From the NCBI GenBank assembly GCA_028873745.1, contig JAPPNT010000033.1, forward strand, positions 1-5,672: a DNA stretch of 5,672 bases, in the 5' to 3' direction. The position numbers were made by a program, and so were the translations under genes. Shown piece by piece: positions 1 through 5,672 of this stretch (position 1 is the stretch's first letter; each line of letters starts with the position of its first letter). The notes below the pieces were generated by a model. That model saw only the letters and a program-made list of their open reading frames with translations, made no database searches and was not told where the DNA came from. The DNA comes from Chloroflexota bacterium. GTDB taxonomy: Bacteria; Chloroflexota; Dehalococcoidia; Lucifugimonadales; UBA1127.

Positions 1-53
1 CCCCCCCCCCCCCCCCCCCCCCCCCGCCCCCCCCCCCCCCCCCCCCCCCCCCC
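1..53. other. Poly-C run at window start, likely artefact
   Basis: Every base is C except one G at position 26. The run stops 8 bp before the stop codon of the neighbouring protease gene. A pure C/G homopolymer of this length is very unusual in bacterial DNA. It is what results when poly-G tails from two-colour sequencing chemistry are assembled onto a contig end and read on the opposite strand. I therefore treat it as non-biological sequence. A genuine homopolymer tract cannot be excluded from the sequence alone. Confidence 0.8.
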
Positions 54-61
54 GAGGCCGG

Positions 62-433
62 CTACTGCGCAGCCTCGATAGCGACACGGCCGCCGTCCCG
101 GACGCGGATGTTCAGGTCATGGCCGTCGAGCATCCGCATACCTACCAGAGGCGTGGCGTCGGAAATGTGGACATAGACGCGCCGGGGATGACCGTCCCAA
201 AAGACCGTGGCGTCGTGGACGCTGAAGCTCACCAGGCTACCGTCGGCCAAGAATGCTGATTCGGTGGTCAGGAAGGGCAATCCCAGCTCCGTCACCAATG
301 CCGACGGCAGGGAAAGAAATCCGGTGAAGCCTGTGTCTATAACGGACTCGACTTCCCTTGTCTGCCCCGCTGGGCCTTGCACGGTGAGGGATATGACAGC
401 CTCATAGGCGCCGGTCACCGTTCCCAAGATCAC
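62..433 (-). CDS. Clan AA (retropepsin-like) aspartic protease, 123 aa
   Basis: This is a small single-domain aspartic protease. Members of this bacterial clan AA group resemble retroviral proteases: each chain supplies one catalytic Asp, so the active enzyme is expected to be a homodimer. Visible features, numbered from the GTG start: the family-like N-terminus MILGTV; the catalytic motif DTGFTG at 33-38 with Asp33; a flap-like LADGS at 62-66; and the hydrophobic-hydrophobic-Gly stretch PLVGMRML at 95-102 that precedes the C-terminal strand. There is no signal peptide or membrane segment, so it is probably cytoplasmic. I chose GTG at 433 because its GTGA overlaps the TGA stop of the upstream gene and gives the usual family length and N-terminus. 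An upstream ATG at 520 would add 29 residues that lie inside the other gene's coding sequence. Natural substrates are unknown. The stop TAG (62-64) is intact, close to the C run. Confidence 0.88.
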   Translation of the reverse strand: MILGTVTGAYEAVISLTVQGPAGQTREVESVIDTGFTGFLSLPSALVTELGLPFLTTESAFLADGSLVSFSVHDATVFWDGHPRRVYVHISDATPLVGMRMLDGHDLNIRVRDGGRVAIEAAQ

Positions 434-744
434 CGGGCGATCCCCAGGAAACCGCCGCCGAACTTGTGCACCGCCTGGTACCCTACCCGCAGTGACCAGA
501 CGTCGATAGCTTCCGGACATTGCGCGCGCAGACGATCCACCGCGTCAAGAATGCTGTCTCCGATGGCCCAATTGCCGCTATCCACGTCTATGGAAACGAT
601 CTCCCCGTGGTGGTCCGTCTCGACCTGTCCCCTGACGTCCCGCTCGTAGATCTCGTCGCCCAGACGGGTGATCTCTTCCTTTGAGCGGGTTGGAGCGATG
701 GGCCTGGGTGACTGCATGGGCGCCCGATTGTCCGTGTCGCTCAT
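430..744 (-). CDS. Protease-partner protein of unknown function, 104 aa
   Basis: This is a small soluble protein with no signal peptide or membrane segment. Residues 1-20 are Pro/Ser-rich and look disordered. The rest (about 21-100) is a compact alpha/beta-like domain: a charged helix (KEEITRLGDEIYERDV), then GEIVSIDVDSGNWAIGDS, a helix around DAVDRLRA, and WSLRVGYQAVHKFGGG near the end. I recall similar proteins, with the pattern 'G-IY-...-G-VAIDV-SGD-...-A-RL-...-RVG', encoded directly upstream of clan AA aspartic proteases in cyanobacteria and Chloroflexota. No function is known to me. ATG at 744 is preferred over the in-frame ATG at 780 for two reasons: AAGGGAG (749-755) lies just upstream of 744, and the ATG at 780 falls inside the predicted -10 box. 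The TGA stop overlaps the protease start by 4 bp, which implies translational coupling. A role as adaptor, inhibitor or substrate of the protease is inference from pairing only. Confidence 0.8.
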   Translation of the reverse strand: MSDTDNRAPMQSPRPIAPTRSKEEITRLGDEIYERDVRGQVETDHHGEIVSIDVDSGNWAIGDSILDAVDRLRAQCPEAIDVWSLRVGYQAVHKFGGGFLGIAR

Positions 745-778
745 ACGTCTCCCTTCAAAGATGCGCTGATATACCTGC

Positions 779-808
779 ATTCTACCATCCTGTGAGAATT
801 GGAGACAA
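779..808 (-). promoter_or_regulatory. Predicted sigma70-type promoter of the protease operon
   Basis: Read on the minus strand, TTGTCT (803-808) matches 4 of 6 bases of the -35 consensus. TAGAAT (779-784) matches 5 of 6 of the -10 consensus. The spacer is 18 bp. Transcription would start near 772, leaving a leader of about 28 nt before the ATG at 744, with the ribosome binding site AAGGGAG at 749-755. The region is more AT-rich than its surroundings. The call is by pattern only. Confidence 0.5.
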
Positions 809-818
809 CGAAGGATAT

Positions 819-836
819 TGGTTTTCGCCGGTATGG
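819..836. repeat. Partial palindromic element, type A (half copy)
   Basis: The stretch containing TTTTCGCCGGTATG matches the right half of the type A palindrome seen complete at 2641-2670 (GCCGGTATG after a TTYC loop). The left arm CCGGC is missing. It looks like a degenerate or truncated copy. It lies just upstream of the -35 box of the protease operon. Confidence 0.4.
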
Positions 837-856
837 GGCCGTCTGGTTTGGGGTTG

Positions 857-911
857 ATCCCTTCGACAGGCTCAGGGCGAACGGATGAGAGTTGGGCTCA
901 GGGCGAACGGA
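857..911. repeat. REP-like element, type B, with duplicated half
   Basis: The sequence CCCTTCGACAGGCTCAGGG followed by CGAACGGA is a widespread interspersed palindromic element; on the minus strand it translates as the familiar FALSLSKG. The 17-bp core GGCTCAGGGCGAACGGA occurs at 869-885 and again, identically, at 895-911, a period of 26 bp. The second unit lacks the CCCTTCGACA half. A related element lies at 2709-2748. These elements are usually intergenic and non-coding. Roles in mRNA stability or as targets of REP-associated transposases are known in other bacteria, but nothing here shows such activity. Confidence 0.7.
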
Positions 912-930
912 GACTCTGCTCGGAGCGGGT

Positions 931-967
931 ATTCTGGGCACCGGCTTTCGCCGGTGAAACGAGGGGG
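931..967. repeat. REP-like palindrome, type A
   Basis: A perfect 7-bp stem, CACCGGC (939-945) with GCCGGTG (950-956), closes a TTTC loop and is followed by AAACGAGG. It shares CCGGCTTNCGCCGGT and the trailing ACGAGG with the element at 2641-2672, so both belong to one interspersed family ('IPASAGMT' type when translated). A further degenerate relative lies at 976-1000 (TCCC, loop AGCCTGCGC, GGGA, then ACGACGG). No T-tract follows, so it is not a convincing intrinsic terminator. Confidence 0.65.
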
Positions 968-975
968 CGGGCGAG

Positions 976-1000
976 GTCCCAGCCTGCGCGGGAACGACGG
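976..1000. repeat. Degenerate type A palindrome
   Basis: TCCC (977-980) pairs with GGGA (990-993) around the loop AGCCTGCGC, followed by ACGACGG. The layout resembles the common 'CCCGCCTGCGCGGGAATGACGG' variety of interspersed palindrome but is eroded. It completes the repeat cluster that fills most of the gene-free stretch between the divergent protease operon and MFS gene. Confidence 0.4.
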
Positions 1001-1030
1001 TGTAGTATCATGGTTTGACGCGTTTGCCGC

Positions 1031-1036
1031 AGGAGG
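1031..1036 (+). promoter_or_regulatory. Shine-Dalgarno AGGAGG that decides the MFS start
   Basis: AGGAGG is followed by GGGGCCCA and then GTG at 1045, a spacing of 8 nt. It supports GTG 1045 over the more distal in-frame TTG at 1015, which would place this site inside the coding region. A TATCAT (-10-like, 5 of 6) lies at 1006-1011 but has no recognisable -35 partner, so I do not call a promoter. Confidence 0.75.
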
Positions 1037-1044
1037 GGGGCCCA

Positions 1045-2385
1045 GTGGCTTCGTCCCGGCGCGAGGACCACGAGGAGCCGGCGCCCCCCGAATGGGCGGG
1101 CGCTGCGACCGCATTGGAGCGCCGCGAACGGATGCTTCGGCGGCGCGGGCGGTTCCGCTATGGCACCTTTGCTTCCTTCCAGTACCGCGACTTCCGCTTC
1201 CTCTGGCTCGGGCAGATCTCGCAGGCTATGGCCCTGTGGATGGAGCAGATCGCCCGGCCGTTGCTCGTCCTCTCGGACCTCGTCAACGGCGATGCGCGCG
1301 ACCTGGGGTTGGTCTTCGCGGTGCGCACGATTCCGCAGCTCATCGCGGGGCTGTTCGCCGGGGTGATCGCGGACTGGTACGACCGGCGGCTGGTGCTGCT
1401 GACGGCCAAGACGGGATCGGCGGTGACCAACTTCGCGCTGGCTTTCCTCATCCTCTCGGGCGACATAGAACTGTGGCACATCTACGTGCAGGCGTTTGCC
1501 AAGGGGATGTTCAACGCGATGGACCAGCCGGCAAGGCAGTCGCTCATTCCCAGCATCGTGCCGCAGCGGCACCTGACGAACGCCATCGCGCTGAACAGCG
1601 CGTCGATGAACACGATGCGGATTGCGGGCGCGAGCGTGGCGGGGCTGATGGTGGCGTTCGTGGGCTTCGGGATGACGTTCCTGGCGGCGGCGATCATCTT
1701 CCTGGGTGCGGTGTACTTCACGTACCGGCTGAACGTGCCGCCCCACGTCAGGCAGGGGCGGCGGAACGTAAGCAACGCCATTGCGAGCTTCCGGGAGGGC
1801 ATCGCGTACGGGTGGTCGACACCGTCGATCCGGTGGGTAATCCTGCTGGCGATGGTCTACTTTTCGTTCGGCATGTCCTACATGCAGGTGTTTGCGCCGC
1901 TGTTTGCCAAGGAGGTGCTGGAGATCGGGGAGCGGGGGTTCGGGTTCATGATGTCGCTGACGGGCGCGGGAGGCGTCATCGGGGCGCTGACGCTGGCGTC
2001 GCTGAACCCGCGAACGCACCGGGGGCTCGCCATCCTGGGGGTGATGGCAACGTTTGGGACCATGCTCATCATCTTCTCGCTGAGCACCTTCACGGGCATC
2101 GTGGCGCTGTCGTTCGCGCTGGTGCTGTTCATCGGCATGTTCCAGACGCCGTTCAACTCGCTGACGAACTCGGTGCTGCTGGACTCGGCGCCGGTCGACA
2201 TGCGCGGGAGGGTGATGGCGCTGATCAGCATGGACCGCTCGGTAATCACGATCGGCGCGACGCTGGCGGGATTCACCGCGCATGCGCTGGGGGTGCAGTT
2301 CGCGCAGCTCATCTTCGCGGGCGTGGTGCTCGGCGGGGTGTTCGTCATGCTGACGCTGGTGCCGGCGTTCCGACGAATTCAGTAA
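1045..2385 (+). CDS. MFS transporter, MFS_3/EntS-like exporter, 446 aa
   Basis: This is an inner-membrane Major Facilitator Superfamily protein, probably a proton-driven exporter. About 12 hydrophobic segments can be counted between residue ~52 and the C-terminus, with a longer loop near the middle (about 228-262). MFS motif A is clear after TM2, GVIADWYDRR at 106-115. The stretches NAMDQPARQSLIPSIVP (157-173), NAIALNSASMNTMRIAG (179-195) and PVDMRGRVMAL (383-393) are typical of the MFS_3 group, which includes the enterobactin exporter EntS and many DHA3-type drug efflux proteins. The first ~45 residues are hydrophilic and rich in Arg and Glu, longer than usual. If they are not translated, ATG at 1132 is the alternative start. 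GTG 1045 is chosen for its strong ribosome binding site. The substrate cannot be read from the sequence: no siderophore or antibiotic genes lie nearby. The small ORF begins 61 bp downstream on the same strand and may be co-transcribed. Confidence 0.9.
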   Translation: MASSRREDHEEPAPPEWAGAATALERRERMLRRRGRFRYGTFASFQYRDFRFLWLGQISQAMALWMEQIARPLLVLSDLVNGDARDLGLVFAVRTIPQLIAGLFAGVIADWYDRRLVLLTAKTGSAVTNFALAFLILSGDIELWHIYVQAFAKGMFNAMDQPARQSLIPSIVPQRHLTNAIALNSASMNTMRIAGASVAGLMVAFVGFGMTFLAAAIIFLGAVYFTYRLNVPPHVRQGRRNVSNAIASFREGIAYGWSTPSIRWVILLAMVYFSFGMSYMQVFAPLFAKEVLEIGERGFGFMMSLTGAGGVIGALTLASLNPRTHRGLAILGVMATFGTMLIIFSLSTFTGIVALSFALVLFIGMFQTPFNSLTNSVLLDSAPVDMRGRVMALISMDRSVITIGATLAGFTAHALGVQFAQLIFAGVVLGGVFVMLTLVPAFRRIQ

Positions 2386-2432
2386 CCAAACGCGGGGCGG
2401 GAACGTTTCTACAGGTAGAAGAAGCGTCCAGG

Positions 2433-2440
2433 AAAGGAGG
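2433..2440 (+). promoter_or_regulatory. Near-perfect Shine-Dalgarno of the 58-aa ORF
   Basis: AAAGGAGG, the full anti-16S complement, sits 6 nt before ATG 2447. This is the strongest ribosome binding site in the window and the main evidence that the short ORF behind it is translated. A small imperfect hairpin (TTCTA 2407-2411, loop CAGG, TAGAA 2416-2420) lies just upstream; its significance is unknown. Confidence 0.75.
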
Positions 2441-2446
2441 GGTCAC

Positions 2447-2623
2447 ATGCCAAACCTTACTGAAGCCCCAACCCACAGGACCCGGCTCTTCTTCGGCCTT
2501 GCCGGGCGGGACGCCCACCTCATCAATCCGAGGGACGTGGACGGCGAGCACAAGTGCAAGGAGACGGAGAACGCGATCCAGAACACGCTGCGGATCATGC
2601 GGGAGGCGTTGCCCTACACGTAG
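2447..2623 (+). CDS. Small hypothetical protein, 58 aa
   Basis: I do not recognise this protein. It starts with ATG 6 nt after AAAGGAGG and ends with TAG at 2621-2623. The product begins MPNLTEAPTHRTRLFFG, continues with LAGRDAHLINPRD and a charged middle (DGEHKCKETENAI), and ends in the likely helix IQNTLRIMREALPYT. It is soluble, has a single Cys and shows no signal peptide or membrane segment. It lies 61 bp after the MFS gene on the same strand and upstream of the terminator at 2766-2801, so co-transcription is plausible. The last seven codons and the stop lie in a 28-bp sequence repeated exactly at 2681-2708, outside any gene. The native C-terminus may therefore have been replaced by a repeat, or the gene end was copied downstream. 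It could be a genuine small protein or the remnant of a longer one. The ribosome binding site favours translation. Confidence 0.6.
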   Translation: MPNLTEAPTHRTRLFFGLAGRDAHLINPRDVDGEHKCKETENAIQNTLRIMREALPYT

Positions 2624-2628
2624 GGGGC
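2601..2628 (+). repeat. 28-bp direct repeat, copy 1 (inside small ORF 3' end)
   Basis: This is identical over 28 bp to 2681-2708; the copies start 80 bp apart. The unit runs from GGGAGGCGTT to TAGGGGGC and contains a small palindrome, CCCTA-CACG-TAGGG. Copy 1 supplies the codons for REALPYT and the TAG stop of the 58-aa ORF. Between the copies lies a type A palindrome. Confidence 0.9.
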
Positions 2629-2640
2629 TTGCCTCCACCC

Positions 2641-2672
2641 CCTGGATACCGGCTTCCGCCGGTATGACGAGG
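2641..2672. repeat. REP-like palindrome, type A
   Basis: A perfect 8-bp stem, ATACCGGC (2646-2653) with GCCGGTAT (2658-2665), closes a TTCC loop. It is preceded by CCTGG and followed by GACGAGG. This is the best-preserved copy in the window of the family also seen at 931-967. It sits exactly between the two copies of the 28-bp direct repeat. No T-tract follows it. Confidence 0.7.
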
Positions 2673-2680
2673 CGGTGAAG

Positions 2681-2708
2681 GGGAGGCGTTGCCCTACACG
2701 TAGGGGGC
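2681..2708 (+). repeat. 28-bp direct repeat, copy 2
   Basis: This is an exact second copy of 2601-2628. It is not part of an extended ORF: the frame equivalent to copy 1 is closed by a TGA at 2665-2667, shortly upstream. It directly abuts the type B palindrome beginning at 2709. Confidence 0.9.
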
Positions 2709-2748
2709 CGTCCGTTCATCCTTCGATTTCTCTCAGGACGAACGGACG
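2709..2748. repeat. REP-like palindrome, type B
   Basis: CGTCCGTTC (2709-2717) pairs perfectly with GAACGGACG (2740-2748). After one mismatch, TCCT (2719-2722) pairs with AGGA (2735-2738), leaving a 12-nt loop. CTCAGGACGAACGGA corresponds to CTCAGGGCGAACGGA in the copies at 857-911, so this is a diverged member of the same family. Type A and type B elements occur together on both sides of the MFS/small-ORF unit. Confidence 0.7.
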
Positions 2749-2765
2749 CGGGAGAGGTTGCAGTT

Positions 2766-2801
2766 GGAGACCCGGCCAACCGGCCGGGTCTCCTTGTTTG
2801 T
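2766..2801 (+). terminator. Intrinsic terminator after MFS/small-ORF unit
   Basis: A perfect 12-bp GC-rich stem, GGAGACCCGGCC (2766-2777) with GGCCGGGTCTCC (2782-2793), has an AACC loop and is followed by TTGTTTGT. The T-rich tail is on the plus strand, so it ends transcription from the MFS and small-ORF side. On the opposite strand the stem is followed by AACTGCAACC, with no U-tract, so it should be a weaker stop for uvrA transcripts arriving from the other direction. It lies 24 bp from the uvrA stop codon. Confidence 0.85.
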
Positions 2802-2824
2802 CCGACAGGGTAAGGCGATTGCGG

Positions 2825-5672
<2,848 letters not shown>

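Noticed and set aside
939..956. Intrinsic terminator between the divergent units
   Set aside because: The 7-bp hairpin has no T-tract on either side and belongs to the type A repeat family. No transcript is expected to end here, as the flanking genes diverge.
1015..1020. TTGACG as a -35 box
   Set aside because: No -10-like sequence lies 16-18 bp downstream; that area is the G-rich ribosome binding site and the start codon.
1015..1044. TTG at 1015 as the MFS start
   Set aside because: It would put the AGGAGG site inside the coding region and has no ribosome binding site of its own. GTG 1045 is better supported.
741..1114. Minus-strand short frames across 741-1114 containing FALSLSKG and FTGESRCPEYP
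   Set aside because: These peptides are translations of interspersed palindromic repeats and are commonly mis-annotated as hypothetical proteins.
898..2283. 461-codon minus-strand frame opposite the MFS gene
   Set aside because: The product is rich in Arg, His, Asp and Gln in a repetitive pattern typical of the antisense of a GC-rich membrane protein gene. It has no ribosome binding site or motif.
885..2678. 597-codon open frame on the plus strand overlapping the MFS gene
   Set aside because: The product is Gly/Ala/Arg-rich with no domain and runs out of frame through the MFS gene, palindromic repeats and the small ORF. It is a high-GC shadow frame.
2601..2708. CRISPR array
   Set aside because: There are only two copies of the 28-bp unit, the intervening sequence is a known-type palindrome rather than a unique spacer, one copy is coding, and there are no cas genes.

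Overview
The window is GC-rich (roughly 60-65% by eye), densely coded bacterial DNA. The clan AA aspartic protease paired with a small partner protein, together with short interspersed palindromes of the 'FALSLSKG' and 'IPASAGMT' translation types, is a combination I associate with environmental Chloroflexota (Dehalococcoidia/SAR202-like) and other high-GC bacteria. The lineage is an inference with low confidence. The window starts with a near-pure C run, which suggests the end of an assembled contig.

Layout. (1) 1-53: C homopolymer with a single G, probably a sequencing or assembly artefact. (2) 62-744, minus strand: a compact two-gene operon. A 104-aa protein of unknown function is followed by a 123-aa retropepsin-like aspartic protease. 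Stop and start overlap as GTGA, and a plausible sigma70-type promoter lies at 779-808. (3) 745-1044: about 300 bp without a gene. It holds that promoter and several short palindromic repeats of two families. (4) 1045-2385, plus strand: a 12-TM Major Facilitator exporter of the MFS_3/EntS-like type, read from a GTG start behind AGGAGG. (5) 2447-2623, plus strand: a 58-aa small ORF with a near-perfect Shine-Dalgarno sequence; I do not recognise the product. (6) 2601-2824: a repeat-rich convergent intergenic region. It has a 28-bp direct repeat whose first copy forms the 3' end of the small ORF, two palindromic elements and a strong intrinsic terminator. (7) 2825-5672, minus strand: uvrA, the DNA-damage recognition ATPase of nucleotide excision repair, cut at its 5' end by the window edge.

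Functional reading. No pathway links the three transcription units. uvrA is a housekeeping repair gene. The MFS gene and the small ORF could be co-transcribed up to the terminator at 2766-2801. The protease pair is a separate, divergently oriented and translationally coupled unit. The least explained items are the protease/partner pair, the 58-aa ORF, and the repeat that supplies its C-terminus.
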